From Pseudomonadota bacterium (GTDB lineage: Bacteria; Desulfobacterota; Binatia; UBA12015), in the NCBI GenBank assembly GCA_005777805.1, contig SXLG01000191.1, positions 1 to 35,666 of the forward strand: a stretch of 35,666 bases of DNA, written 5' to 3'. This document shows, piece by piece, positions 9,213 through 18,892 of the stretch. The position numbers and the translations under genes were made by a program. Numbering within the stretch: position 1 is the stretch's first letter; every line of letters begins with the position of its first letter. The notes beneath the pieces are model-generated. The model was not told the DNA's origin. It searched no databases and saw only the letters and a list, made by a program, of their open reading frames with translations.

Positions 9213-11378
9213 TCAGTTCAGGTTCTGGTCGAAGATGTCGTCGATATAGCCCGCGTGGCCGGCGCTGCAGTTGGTGTTGTAGGTGGTCTGGAAGTCGTCC
9301 ATGCCCCTGGATGTCGCACCGGCGCCATTGCCGCAGCAGCCGCCGGCGCCGAGTCCGTTGCCCAGGAAGATCTTGTGCGTCGAACCCTCATCGACGTACC
9401 AGAGCACGTCGTCGCCATCGGTGTGGCTGTCCCAGAGGTCATGGAAGGTCTGGGCGACGTACCACTCGCGGCTGTTCTTGCTCGAGGTTTTGGCGCAGGC
9501 GTCGGTCTCCATCTCGGTGCCATAGGAGGCCGTGCAGCTTGCGTCGCCGCGGCTGCAGCCGACCCAGGCGGGCACGAAGTCGGCATAACCTTCGGTCAGG
9601 GCGAGCCCCTCCGTGTACGCCGTGCAAAAGCTATGGCTGACGCAGGCGCCGCTCGGGAAATTGTTGTTCCAGAACTCGTAATGCACCTGGTGGGCAAACT
9701 CGTGCTGCACGATATCGTTCTGGACGCCGTGGGCGGCGGTCAACCAGACGCGCCCGTCGCAGCTCGCGCAACTCCAGGGCACCCCGGAGCCGTCGCCGCA
9801 GTCATAGGTGCTGTTGGGGTAGTAGACCTTGAGCGGATCTGCCCGCAGCGGGTTCAGCTCGCCCCGCCAGTACATCTCCGACCAGAGCATGTAGCCGCCG
9901 AAGTAGAGCTCGCCCAGCCCGTTGGCATCGCCGCCGTCGGCGTCGGCATACCAGTGGCCCTCGTCGTGGCTCGTCGAAATGCCCGTTCTGTCGGGGTTCC
10001 TCCAGCGGAAGAGGTCGTCGGTGGAGGTGCGCGGTTCGAAGAAGGAGTTGTAGGCGCGGAACTGGACGCGGAGGTTCTGGCCCGAGTAGCCGGCGTGGTT
10101 GACGCTGAGCGTGTAGTGGCCGTCCCACTCCACCCACTCGCTGGCAAGTTTGGTCCAGCTGCCGCTGTCGTTCCACCACGCGACCGCGCGCCAGCCCCAG
10201 CCGGGGTGCAGCGCATGGTCGGTCCACTTGACCGAGAACTGGCCCGTGATGGTGTAGGTCGCGGCACTGGTGGTGGCGAGCCCGGCGGGTGGGTTGACGC
10301 TGGCGCCCCGTGTGATCGAGCCGCCCCCCGGCAGGCAGGCACTGGGGAAGCGGGCGCAGTCGCCGCGCGGCTCCTCGCAGACCTCGTCGCCGCTCGGGCC
10401 GGCGCTGGTGGGGTCGATGGTCCTGACGCTCGAGTGCTGGGGGTCGTGGATCAAACCGGAATCCGGGATCACGGCCTTTGGAGTTTTGTAGTCCCCGACC
10501 GCCCAGTCGAAGTCGGGATGCGAGACGATCTCGCCGGTGTCGATGCCCGTGCCTTCGGCCGGATCGAGAGCCAGGCTCGTTGGCAGATAGAGATCCTCCC
10601 AGGTCGTCCGGTTGAAGGTGCCGATATCGGGATTGGTCGTGTTGGGGGTGAGGCGGTAGAAAAGCGAGAACCACTGCCGGGCGTCGCCTCGGCGGCCCGA
10701 CGAGATACGCTTGAGGTAGGAGGCGATCAGTCCGGCCTTGGGCCGCGACGACGCTAGCAGAGCCTGGGCGAGGGAATCGGTCTGCTCCGGATCGATCGCG
10801 AAGATATCGAAGTAGGAATGGAGCGCGAGCTTGCCGTTCGCGCTGGCGGCCCCGCGCTGGATATCAAGTGCCATCTGCAGAAGCAGCGTCTGTCCGCGCC
10901 GCAGGAGGTAGACGCCCGGCAACTCGGCCTTGGTGAGTTGGCAGAGCCCCCACTGCGGATCGAGCTTGACCGCGACCGGAGTCTCCGTACCGGCCAGCAC
11001 CGCGTCCAGATTCGCGACCCGGAAGGCTTCGGGCATGAAGCTGCGCCGGTCGTCGCCCTCGAAGGCGCACACTGGAAAGACCAGGATCACGTCGACATCG
11101 GGGTCGTTGTTGCGGAAGGCGTAGTCGAGGCGGGTGTCGCCCTTGCCCTTGGTATCCGTGAGGAAGCTGAATGGGCCGCTGACGGCGGCCTTGGCGAGCG
11201 TGACCACGATGGTCCCCGGCTCGTGCGCACGGGCGGGGCGGCTGTCGCCTACGGAGAATAGCGCGAGCGCGCAGGCACCGAGGGCGGCGCGTGCGAGGGC
11301 CTCTCGTGCGGGTAGTCTCCCAGCACGGGGTCGGAGAAGACGATTCAGGGAGTGGAAACTCGACATTGGAAGCTCCAT
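9213..11378 (-). CDS. Secreted HExxH metallopeptidase-like protein
   Basis: Signal-peptide-like N-terminus (..ARAALGACALALFSVGDSRPARAHEP); VQHEFAHQVHYEF zinc-binding-like motif followed by TEGLALTEGYADF. Confidence 0.6.
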   Translation of the reverse strand: MELPMSSFHSLNRLLRPRAGRLPAREALARAALGACALALFSVGDSRPARAHEPGTIVVTLAKAAVSGPFSFLTDTKGKGDTRLDYAFRNNDPDVDVILVFPVCAFEGDDRRSFMPEAFRVANLDAVLAGTETPVAVKLDPQWGLCQLTKAELPGVYLLRRGQTLLLQMALDIQRGAASANGKLALHSYFDIFAIDPEQTDSLAQALLASSRPKAGLIASYLKRISSGRRGDARQWFSLFYRLTPNTTNPDIGTFNRTTWEDLYLPTSLALDPAEGTGIDTGEIVSHPDFDWAVGDYKTPKAVIPDSGLIHDPQHSSVRTIDPTSAGPSGDEVCEEPRGDCARFPSACLPGGGSITRGASVNPPAGLATTSAATYTITGQFSVKWTDHALHPGWGWRAVAWWNDSGSWTKLASEWVEWDGHYTLSVNHAGYSGQNLRVQFRAYNSFFEPRTSTDDLFRWRNPDRTGISTSHDEGHWYADADGGDANGLGELYFGGYMLWSEMYWRGELNPLRADPLKVYYPNSTYDCGDGSGVPWSCASCDGRVWLTAAHGVQNDIVQHEFAHQVHYEFWNNNFPSGACVSHSFCTAYTEGLALTEGYADFVPAWVGCSRGDASCTASYGTEMETDACAKTSSKNSREWYVAQTFHDLWDSHTDGDDVLWYVDEGSTHKIFLGNGLGAGGCCGNGAGATSRGMDDFQTTYNTNCSAGHAGYIDDIFDQNLN

Positions 11379-11558
11379 CTGGGGGGTTGATCAGGCGATC
11401 GATCGAGTATCAAGGTCTTCGCCGGCGTACAAGAAGTTTTGCAACGGAAGTTTTGTTCGAGGAGGGCGGGTTTGCTCCCGCGCGCGGGGTAGCGTAGCCG
11501 CCTCCAGCCGGTGGCCCGCGCCGCGGCGCGTCAGGCCGCCCGAGAGGAGAATCTGAAC

Positions 11559-12044
11559 ATGCCCACGTTCGACATCGTCTCGCAGGTCGAGACGCAGGAG
11601 GTGCAGAACGCCCTCCAGCAGGCCCGCAAGGAGATTTCCCAGCGCTACGACTTCAAGGGCTCGAAGACCGAGATCCGCGACGAGAAGAACCTCATCACGG
11701 TTCTCTCCGACAACGACTTCAAGGTGAAGGCCGTGGTCGAGGTCCTCCATGGCAAGCTGGCCAAGCGCGGCGTGAGTCTGAAGTCACTCGAGTACGGCAA
11801 GGTCGAGCCGGCCGGCGGCTCGATGGCTCGCCAGACGATCACGATCCTGCAGGGCCTCACCACCGACGATGCGCGCGAGGTCGTCAAGCTGATCAAGGAG
11901 ATGCGGCTCAAGGTGCAGGCCCAGATCCAGGACGACCAGGTGCGGGTGACGGCAAAACAGCGCGATGATCTGCAACAGGTGATCCAGGGGCTGCACGCGG
12001 TCGACTTCCGTCGCCCGCTCCAGTTCTTGAACATGCGGGATTAG
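11559..12044 (+). CDS. YajQ family nucleotide/c-di-GMP-binding protein
   Basis: MPTFDIVSQVETQEVQNALQQARKEISQRYDFKGSKTEI and C-term DLQQVIQGLHAVDFRRPLQFLNMRD. Confidence 0.94.
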   Translation: MPTFDIVSQVETQEVQNALQQARKEISQRYDFKGSKTEIRDEKNLITVLSDNDFKVKAVVEVLHGKLAKRGVSLKSLEYGKVEPAGGSMARQTITILQGLTTDDAREVVKLIKEMRLKVQAQIQDDQVRVTAKQRDDLQQVIQGLHAVDFRRPLQFLNMRD

Positions 12045-12096
12045 CTCCGGGAATTCGCGCGCTGCGGGCGCTGCGCCAAGCCTCCGGAGAGAAGTC

Positions 12097-12176
12097 GCCC
12101 CTCGGCGAAGGGGCTATGTTGGCCGCCGGACCGAGCGTCGCTCTTCGCAAGCGACGCCGAGAGTCCTTGGCGGCCA
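12097..12176. other. Structured intergenic region downstream of yajQ (two adjacent stem-loops)
   Basis: gcccct-cggcga-aggggc (12097-12114) and a compound hairpin 12120-12176: outer ggccgcc/ggcggcc, inner gcgtcgct/agcgacgc. Confidence 0.5.
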
Positions 12177-12230
12177 CGGGCATCGAGCGACTTCAACCCT
12201 GGGCGCATGAAGAGACGATGCGGCGCGGTT

Positions 12231-12313
12231 GTCGTCACGATGCGGGATTCGCGTCTGCGGGCGGCGTGGTCGCGGTCGGGCGTCCGGGTGGGGTTCGTCG
12301 TCACGATGCGGGA
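12231..12313. repeat. Short direct repeat gtcgtcacgatgcggga, two perfect copies 66 bp apart
   Basis: Copies at 12231-12247 and 12297-12313. Confidence 0.6.
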
Positions 12314-12442
12314 CCCCTCTTGCCGCGGAGCTTTCCCGCCGTGCCGGGGTGAGCCTGGGCCGGTCCGCGCACGAGCGAGCGTGCGTGGCATCGGGCCCTG
12401 ACATTTGAGGAACCGGTGGCGAGCGTGACAGAAGGAGAAGAT

Positions 12443-13585
12443 ATGTCGCCTGCATCCCCTGGGTCTCTAGCGCCGCGGCGCGCGTTCATTGGCGCGCTGC
12501 TCATTCTTCTTCCGGCCTGCGGCAATGTCGACAGCGCCGGGCAGGTCGCCTGGAATCCCCTCCTTCCCGGTCCGTGGCCGGTGGGTGTGACTCGTATCGT
12601 CTTGGTGGACCCGGTGCGGGATCGCCCCCTCCTGACCGAGATCTGGTACCCGGCGGCAGCCGAGGTGCGGGGCCAGCCTGCATCTCCCCTCACGGATTTT
12701 GTCGATCCGGCAGTGGCTGGATTGCTCGCGCAATCGACGGTTCCGCTGGTGGCCGTGCGCGACGCGGCGTTCTCGTCCGACGGCCCTTTCCCGCTGATCG
12801 CTTTCTCGCATGGCAACGGCGGCGTCCGCTTTCAGAACACCTTTCAGGTCGAGCGCCTGGCCTCGCATGGTTTTGTTGTCGCCGCTCCCGATCACACGGG
12901 AAACACCCTCTTCGATCTTGGGGCTGACCCACAGTCGGCGCAGAACCGCCCGCTCGACATCTCGTTTCTCTTTGACGCGATGACCGCGGCCACGGCCGTG
13001 CCCGGAGGTGCCTTCGCGGGGTGGATCGACGCGCGCATCCCCTTCGGCGTGACCGGCCACTCGTTCGGCTCCTTCACGAGCCTCGCGGTGGCGAGTGTCG
13101 ATCGGCGCGTGGGCGCTGCCGTGCCGATGGCCGCGCCCGGCCCGGTCTCGCCCGCATACTCGGCGCCGACGCTCTTGATGCTGGCGGGCGAGGACAAGAC
13201 GATCGGCGAGAGCCTGAATCAGGGGATTCGCGAGGTCTACCGCGTGTTGCCAGGACCGCGTTTTCTGGTCGAGATCCCCGATGCCGGCCACTACAGCTTC
13301 ACGATTGCGTGTCTGACCGGGACCGGTCTCGGCGACGACGACGGCTGTGGCGAGGGGAGTCGTTTCGGCACGGGCGAGCCCTTTGGCTTTACTCCCGCAG
13401 AGCAGGTCTGGGCGGTGACGAACGCATACTCCGTGGCCCTCTTCGGCCGCTACCTGAAGGGCATCGAGTCCTACGACGAGGCCCTCGCGACCGACCTCTA
13501 TCCGGAGATCGCGCGGCTCACCTCCGATCCGCGCCCGGAGCTCAGCCTGCTGGCACCTCCCGGACGTGCGTTGTCGTCCCACTGA
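12443..13585 (+). CDS. Alpha/beta hydrolase (dienelactone hydrolase / PAF-acetylhydrolase-like), putative lipoprotein
   Basis: Signal with possible lipobox LLILLPACGN; LIAFSHGNGG; FGVTGHSFGSFTSLAVA nucleophile elbow; IPDAGHYSF His region. Confidence 0.8.
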   Translation: MSPASPGSLAPRRAFIGALLILLPACGNVDSAGQVAWNPLLPGPWPVGVTRIVLVDPVRDRPLLTEIWYPAAAEVRGQPASPLTDFVDPAVAGLLAQSTVPLVAVRDAAFSSDGPFPLIAFSHGNGGVRFQNTFQVERLASHGFVVAAPDHTGNTLFDLGADPQSAQNRPLDISFLFDAMTAATAVPGGAFAGWIDARIPFGVTGHSFGSFTSLAVASVDRRVGAAVPMAAPGPVSPAYSAPTLLMLAGEDKTIGESLNQGIREVYRVLPGPRFLVEIPDAGHYSFTIACLTGTGLGDDDGCGEGSRFGTGEPFGFTPAEQVWAVTNAYSVALFGRYLKGIESYDEALATDLYPEIARLTSDPRPELSLLAPPGRALSSH

Positions 13586-13698
13586 GAGGGGCAGGTCGCG
13601 CGCGATTGGCCCGCGCACGGCAGGCGTGCGGCCAAGTGCGCAGGAGGGATGCAGGTCGCGCGTCTGCGGCCTGGGCTTCGTCGGTGCGGGATGGTCGC

Positions 13699-14277
13699 TC
13701 AGTCCAGCGCGCGGCGTGGGCCGACGGCGGCATTCGCGTGGAACTGCACGCGCGTCAAACGATAGAGCACATGCGGGCCGAGCGGGCTCCCGCTCGGCAG
13801 GGCCGGGTGAACGAAGTCACTGGCGAGATCGCGCTCGAGACCGATCGCGCGCATCACGCGCTGCGAGCGCTCGTTGGTGGTGGCGGTGAACGAGAGCACC
13901 TCGGCCAGCCCGAGGCCTGCCGGCGGGTCGGCGAATGCGCACGCGAGTACGGCACGCGAAGCCTCGCTGGCGTAGCCCTGCCCCCACCACGCCGAGCGGA
14001 GTCGCCAGCCGATTTCGAGACCCGCGCGAAAACCCGGAATCGACAGGCCGGTGAAGCCGATGCATTCGCCGGCGCGATCCACGCACCAGAGACCGAAGCC
14101 ATGCTCGACGAACTGGGCCTCGATGTGGTCGAGGAGGGCATCGGACTGCGCGGGAGCGAGTGGCGGGCCGAGCATCGCCATGACCTCGGGATCGGCGTTC
14201 ATCTGGCGAAAGGCCGGCCGGTCGTCCGGACGCCACCGCCGCAGCAGGAGCCGCCGCGTGGCGAGCTGTGTGTTCAT
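13699..14277 (-). CDS. GNAT family N-acetyltransferase (RimJ/RimL-like)
   Basis: MNTQLATRRLLLRRWRPDDRPAFRQMNADPEVM...IGFTGLSIPGF...LEIGWRLRSAWWGQGYASEASRAVLACAF. Confidence 0.9.
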   Translation of the reverse strand: MNTQLATRRLLLRRWRPDDRPAFRQMNADPEVMAMLGPPLAPAQSDALLDHIEAQFVEHGFGLWCVDRAGECIGFTGLSIPGFRAGLEIGWRLRSAWWGQGYASEASRAVLACAFADPPAGLGLAEVLSFTATTNERSQRVMRAIGLERDLASDFVHPALPSGSPLGPHVLYRLTRVQFHANAAVGPRRALD

Positions 14278-14711
14278 CGTGGCGCAAGGTCCGGCGTGTG
14301 CGGATCTGCGGGGGAGAGCTCCGCGGCCTCGGTCTGGGCGGGTGAATCCAGGTGGAGCGCGAGCCAGACGGTCGGCTGGTCGGGATCGGTCCATTCGACG
14401 CGATGGCGGGCATGGCTCGGGATCAGGAGATGGTCGCCCGGCCCAAGCTCCATGGGCGGTGCGCCCTCGAAGCGCAGCCGTGCCGCGCCCGTGAGGAGCA
14501 GGACCCATTCCTCACCCGCCTGGTCGTACCAGAATCCATGGGGCGAAGCGTGGCCGAGCGAGACGATGCGCTCGACCCGCAGGCCCGGCCGGCCGAGCAG
14601 GGGCTCGCAGAGCTCCTGCGGCAGAGCCGCCGGGAGTTTCGCGAGCAGGTTGCCGTCTGGATGGACTCGGAAGCAGTCCGTAGCGAGGGCTTTGGGTGAC
14701 TTGCTCGGCAT
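14274..14711 (-). CDS. Cupin-domain protein
   Basis: GFWYDQAGEEWVLLLTGAARLRFEG...MELGPGDHLLIPSHARHRVEWT cupin motifs; 4-bp overlap with the GNAT gene. Confidence 0.85.
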   Translation of the reverse strand: MPSKSPKALATDCFRVHPDGNLLAKLPAALPQELCEPLLGRPGLRVERIVSLGHASPHGFWYDQAGEEWVLLLTGAARLRFEGAPPMELGPGDHLLIPSHARHRVEWTDPDQPTVWLALHLDSPAQTEAAELSPADPHTPDLAPR

Positions 14712-14913
14712 GGCGCGTCGATACCGCAGGCGGCCACGCACGGCGACCCGGTCTTGCCCGGACAGGTGGGGAGGCTGGGAGAGGCCCTATCCACGAGGGG
14801 AGACCTCAGCGATCCTTCGGTCGGACGTATCTTGACCCGACGCTACGTCTCGGGCCGTGCCATGCATCGAGCCGTCGTGGCAGGTTCGCGATCGGCCGCG
14901 TCTCTGGCCACTT

Positions 14914-15531
14914 CTACCGCCGCGCTCGCCGGAAGTCCCAGGGCGCGACGGGGTTGGGGTCGGCCCAGAGTCCCCGGTGGGACTCGCGAGCCTCGCGCTC
15001 GAGCGCGCCTAGACTCGTATCGCTCGAATATTTCCAATACCACCACGCGAGCCCCTCGCGGAGAAGCGTCCGGTTGATGCTGACGCCGCCCTGCAGCAAC
15101 ACCTCGCCCAGCGTGCGGCCGTAGCGGTCACGGCCGCTCACGTGCACCGTCACCACGCGTCCAAAGACCATACCTGACGTGGCTTGCCGGGCGCGGTTGC
15201 CGAATGCCTGGTGTTTCTCAGGGCAGTCGATGCCGTCGAGTCGGACGCGCACTTCGCGACCCTCGAGGAGCACCTTGACCGTGTCGCCGTCGGTCACGCC
15301 GACCACCTTGCCGGTGAAGCTGCCCGAGGCGGGGCCCGCGGCGCCTTGGCGCCGAGACGACTGCGCCCGCGACGCCCGGCTGGCGCCACTCGAGGCGTGG
15401 CAGTGATAGCCGCCCCGCTTGCGGTCGTGGTGGCAACCGCTCGCATCGAGACCGCCGCCGTGCCCCAGACCTCTGACGGGCAGGGCCGCGACCAGCGTCA
15501 TGCATCCGAGGAGCCAGGCGAGTGTCTTCAT
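14914..15531 (-). CDS. Secreted thermonuclease (SNase-like) with N-terminal YHYH-type segment
   Basis: Signal peptide; GGGLDASGCHHDRKRGGYHCH; GVTDGDTVKVLLEGREVRVRLDGIDCPEK...RDRYGRTLGEVLL...LLREGLAWWYWKY. Confidence 0.88.
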   Translation of the reverse strand: MKTLAWLLGCMTLVAALPVRGLGHGGGLDASGCHHDRKRGGYHCHASSGASRASRAQSSRRQGAAGPASGSFTGKVVGVTDGDTVKVLLEGREVRVRLDGIDCPEKHQAFGNRARQATSGMVFGRVVTVHVSGRDRYGRTLGEVLLQGGVSINRTLLREGLAWWYWKYSSDTSLGALEREARESHRGLWADPNPVAPWDFRRARR

Positions 15532-15756
15532 GGGAGGAGGGGCGAGCGAAGCTCGCAGCGGGAGCCGTCGGCTTCGTCCACGGCCACGTCCTGATTTTGC
15601 GAGAGATTCCCAGGCGCAGTCAAGCGATCTGTGACCGGACAGCCGTAGTCGGCCTGGACGACCAGATATCAGTGGATTTCAAGAATAAGAACAGCCCGTA
15701 GAGGCCAGCCCTCACCAATCAACTGGGCCGAAGAACCCAGGCAGGTCAGCCACGGC

Positions 15757-16701
15757 TCACCCCAGCGAGGGAGCGGCTGGCGTGCCACGCAGGTTCCACG
15801 GTCGGGCCGGATCGGCACGCCGGGGCAGCAGCTTGAGCAGAAGGGACAGGCCCGGTGGCGCCGTGGGGCCGGGCTTCAGGTCGAAGCGCAGGTTGAGGAG
15901 CGAGCGCTCGAGGGGCTCGCGCAGCAGGACGTCACCCGAGAGTGTGGCCGCGAGCTGGTGGCCGTCGGCCTCGAGCGAGGTCACCTGAAGCCGCATCCCG
16001 TGCAGCTCGGCCGAGACCTCGATCTTGTCAAAGCTCAGATCGGGCAGGCGTAGGCCCCTGGCAACCAGGCCCGCGAGCGAGAGATTGTGCAGGGCGAGTA
16101 CGAGCGTGCCTTCGCCCCCGGTGCGCGGTCGCGCCGGGTCACCGGCAATATCAAGCGCAAGATCGAGCTGGCCCGAGATGCGGCCAGGGGGGGGCAGGAG
16201 GGCGGTGGTCGCGCGTGCGAGATCGATCCCCTCCAGCACGAGGTGGACTGCGCTGGTGCCGTCGCTGCGTGCGAGCGTGCCATCGATCGTGCCGCCCGCG
16301 ACGTCGGCATCGATGTCCATCATTGTATTAGTCAAGCCGAGTGCGCCGAGGAGGGGGGTCGAGACGGTTACGCGGTCGAGCTCCAGTAGCCGTCGCGGAT
16401 CGTCGCTGCTGGCGACCACCACCTCGTCGAGACGGTAGCCCAGCGGGGGGCGCGGTCGGGCGGTAGCGAAACTCAGCGAGACCGGCTGATCGCGGGTCAG
16501 CTCGGAGAGGGCCCGTTCGACGATGCGCTCGTGCGGCAGTGCCCAGACGAAGGCGACCGCCAGGACCGCGAGAAAGAAAGCGCTGTAGCCCGCGATGACT
16601 CGCGCCCGAGTTTGCGATGTCTCGCCACTGCCGGCAGTCCCGCCTGTCCGCCGCGCCCCTGCAGCGCGTCTGGTCCAGATTTGTCTGATGGCCATGTTCA
16701 A
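15757..16701 (-). CDS. gspN: Type II secretion system protein GspN
   Basis: TM followed by GspN-like fold (LDLALDIAGDPARP...GEGTLVLALHNLSL...WNLRGTPAAPSL); follows gspM with a 4-bp overlap. Confidence 0.8.
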   Translation of the reverse strand: MNMAIRQIWTRRAAGARRTGGTAGSGETSQTRARVIAGYSAFFLAVLAVAFVWALPHERIVERALSELTRDQPVSLSFATARPRPPLGYRLDEVVVASSDDPRRLLELDRVTVSTPLLGALGLTNTMMDIDADVAGGTIDGTLARSDGTSAVHLVLEGIDLARATTALLPPPGRISGQLDLALDIAGDPARPRTGGEGTLVLALHNLSLAGLVARGLRLPDLSFDKIEVSAELHGMRLQVTSLEADGHQLAATLSGDVLLREPLERSLLNLRFDLKPGPTAPPGLSLLLKLLPRRADPARPWNLRGTPAAPSLG

Positions 16702-17288
16702 TTCGACGCGGGCGCCAGCCGGCTGACCACCAGCGTGACGTCGAGCACGCCCGGATCCTTGTACTGCCGCTTGAGCGTGAGCCGCGCGACGTGCACCGGC
16801 TCCTCTCCCAGCTCGAGGGCGTGCAGCAGACGCACCACGCGATCCATCGAGATCCCTTCGAGGCGGAGATCGACTGTCTCCTCTTCGAAACGATCGTCGA
16901 CCTTGCGATGAGCGGGGTTCATCGCCGTGACGCGCTCGCGCCCGACGATCGGCACGGCAACATCTTCTAGGCGGGCGAAGAGCGAGGTCTCCGAACGGGC
17001 AGCGCGGCCCTCCAGCGCTTCGACCTCGCGGCGCAGCACGTCGTGGCGGCGCACCAGGTCACCGATTTCGGCGGCGTCGCGGCGGGCGCGCTCGACGTCG
17101 GCCACGACGCGGGTCTGGCGCGCGGCGAGCGGTTCCCACAGGCCGAGCCAGACGATGAGCAGCCCGGCCACGGCGGCGGCGGCCGCGAGCAGCAGGCGCT
17201 CGCGCGGGGCGAGACCCTCGAAGCGCGTCGTGGCCTGCGCGCGCGCGCCCGCGCTGAACGCCCGCAGTCGCTCCGCCACCGCGTTCAT
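16698..17288 (-). CDS. gspM: Type II secretion system protein GspM
   Basis: Single TM (LLLAAAAAVAGLLIVWLGLWEPL) plus coiled coil, between gspL and gspN. Confidence 0.8.
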   Translation of the reverse strand: MNAVAERLRAFSAGARAQATTRFEGLAPRERLLLAAAAAVAGLLIVWLGLWEPLAARQTRVVADVERARRDAAEIGDLVRRHDVLRREVEALEGRAARSETSLFARLEDVAVPIVGRERVTAMNPAHRKVDDRFEEETVDLRLEGISMDRVVRLLHALELGEEPVHVARLTLKRQYKDPGVLDVTLVVSRLAPASN

Positions 17289-18652
17289 CTTGCCCCCGCC
17301 CCGAGCGGAATCGTCGCCCGGAACTCGACTCGGCCATCGAGCGAAGTCTTGACGTCGCGTACCTCGGGCGTAGCCTGGCCCGAGATCCCCTCGAAGGCGC
17401 GCTTGGCGACGTCCACCGCCTCGTAGGTGTCGGTGCGGCCATGCAGGCGCACGCTCGCCTCGTCGATCGTGACGTCATCGATCTGCAGCGGCGCTCCCAC
17501 CGGCACGGCGTTGCCGAGCGCGGCCAGCACGTCCAGCATCGCGCGCTCGCCCGAACCGGCGAGCCGATCGCGCCGGCCGGCGAGCGATTCGACTGCGGCC
17601 CGTAGCCGGCGTACCTCGGTGCCGGGAGCGGCGTTGGGCAGGACGCTGGAGGTGGCTCCGGCGATCTCGCGGCGCAGGCGAGTCAGCTCGGCGCTGCGCG
17701 TGGTCTCGGTCGCGACCAGAGCGATCAGGGCGGCGATTGCCGCGGCAGAGGCGAAGGCGGCGGTGCGCAGCACCTGGCGGCGCGCCTCCTCGCTGGGGGC
17801 GTGGTAGGCGAAGTCCCCGCTGCGGAAGTTCGTGCCCGTGCCGCGCGGCTCGAGCGCATGCAGGGCGAGGGCTGCGGCGCAGAGATCGTCCGGGCCGAGC
17901 GTCGCGGCCCAGGCCGGCGTCAAGTTCGCAAGCGGCTGCGCGCGCGCTCCGATGGCTGCGGTGATCTCGCCCGTCGGCGGGCCGATCGTCGCCAGCGAGG
18001 GCGGTTCGGCCTCCCTTTCGAGACCGTTGGCGAGGGTCAAGACGGCCCAGCGGCGTGCTTCCTCGCTGTCGTCGGGCACGAGATACGCGCCGGCCAGCAC
18101 GCCGGAGCAGAAGAGCAGCACTCCGCCATCCGGACCGCTCGCGACCACAAAGTTCGTTCCCTGTGCCGGTGGCGAGAGGAGGCCCGCCAGCGCCAGCAGC
18201 CCGACATCGACCACTGCGGGATCCAGTCGGGCACGGCCCAGCAGGTCGAGGTGAGCACTCAGCGCATCGCGGCGCGCGAAGGCCGCGAGCACGCGACTCG
18301 CGCCCGCAGCACTATCGCGGGCCAGTACCGAGAACGTGACCACGCCGTCTTCGAGACCACAGGGCAGGGCGTCCTCGAGTTCGAAGGGCACCACCGAGGT
18401 GAGGCGGGCCTGGTCGGTGAAGGGCAGCTCAAAGATTCTATGGGTGACGACCGCTCCGCTCAGGGTCGAGGCGACGCTCTCGGGCTCGGCCCCGGTTAGC
18501 CGCCGGGCGATCGTGTCGAGCCAGTCGGCGAGTGCCGGGTCGGCCGGTGCCGGCCCGCGCTCGCTCCCGAGGACGCGCACGTCGCGTCCGGCGCGCTCGA
18601 GCGCGACCACGCGCACCACGGGCCCGCGCAGGTCGATCCCCAATCCTCGCAT
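17285..18652 (-). CDS. gspL: Type II secretion system protein GspL (PilM-like actin fold)
   Basis: MRGLGIDLRGPVVRVVALERAGRDVRVLGS...VPFELEDALP...; overlaps gspM start; start chosen at ATG 18652. Confidence 0.83.
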   Translation of the reverse strand: MRGLGIDLRGPVVRVVALERAGRDVRVLGSERGPAPADPALADWLDTIARRLTGAEPESVASTLSGAVVTHRIFELPFTDQARLTSVVPFELEDALPCGLEDGVVTFSVLARDSAAGASRVLAAFARRDALSAHLDLLGRARLDPAVVDVGLLALAGLLSPPAQGTNFVVASGPDGGVLLFCSGVLAGAYLVPDDSEEARRWAVLTLANGLEREAEPPSLATIGPPTGEITAAIGARAQPLANLTPAWAATLGPDDLCAAALALHALEPRGTGTNFRSGDFAYHAPSEEARRQVLRTAAFASAAAIAALIALVATETTRSAELTRLRREIAGATSSVLPNAAPGTEVRRLRAAVESLAGRRDRLAGSGERAMLDVLAALGNAVPVGAPLQIDDVTIDEASVRLHGRTDTYEAVDVAKRAFEGISGQATPEVRDVKTSLDGRVEFRATIPLGAGAR

Positions 18653-18842
18653 CCCCTCGACCCTAGCGGGTGGGGGCGTGGAGCGAAAACGGGGTGGTGC
18701 CCACAGGGGCTCCCTCGGCGGGTCTCTCTGGTTCCGAGGGCCTGGAGAGTTCTCTCTCCGGCGAAACCGCGACCTTCCCACCTCATTCGCGCTGAACCAG
18801 AGGGGCTCCGGCGGGTCGTACCCCCGAGCGCAGGTCGCGTTG

Positions 18843-18874
18843 CGATCCTCGCGCGACAAGGCTCGCGAGGATCG
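18843..18874. terminator. Hairpin between phosphoesterase gene and gspL
   Basis: cgatcctcgcg / cgcgaggatcg perfect 11-bp stem, 10-nt loop, about 20 bp downstream of the phosphoesterase stop; no clear U-tract. Confidence 0.4.
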
Positions 18875-18892
18875 GGTTGTCGAGGTTCCGGT

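Noticed and set aside
9255-10757. 500-aa plus-strand ORF opposite the metallopeptidase-like gene
   Set aside because: V/A/G-rich antisense translation; the minus strand has signal peptide and HExxH motif.
13021-14835. 604-aa plus-strand ORF overlapping hydrolase, GNAT and cupin genes
   Set aside because: Spans several well-supported genes on both strands; no domain signature.
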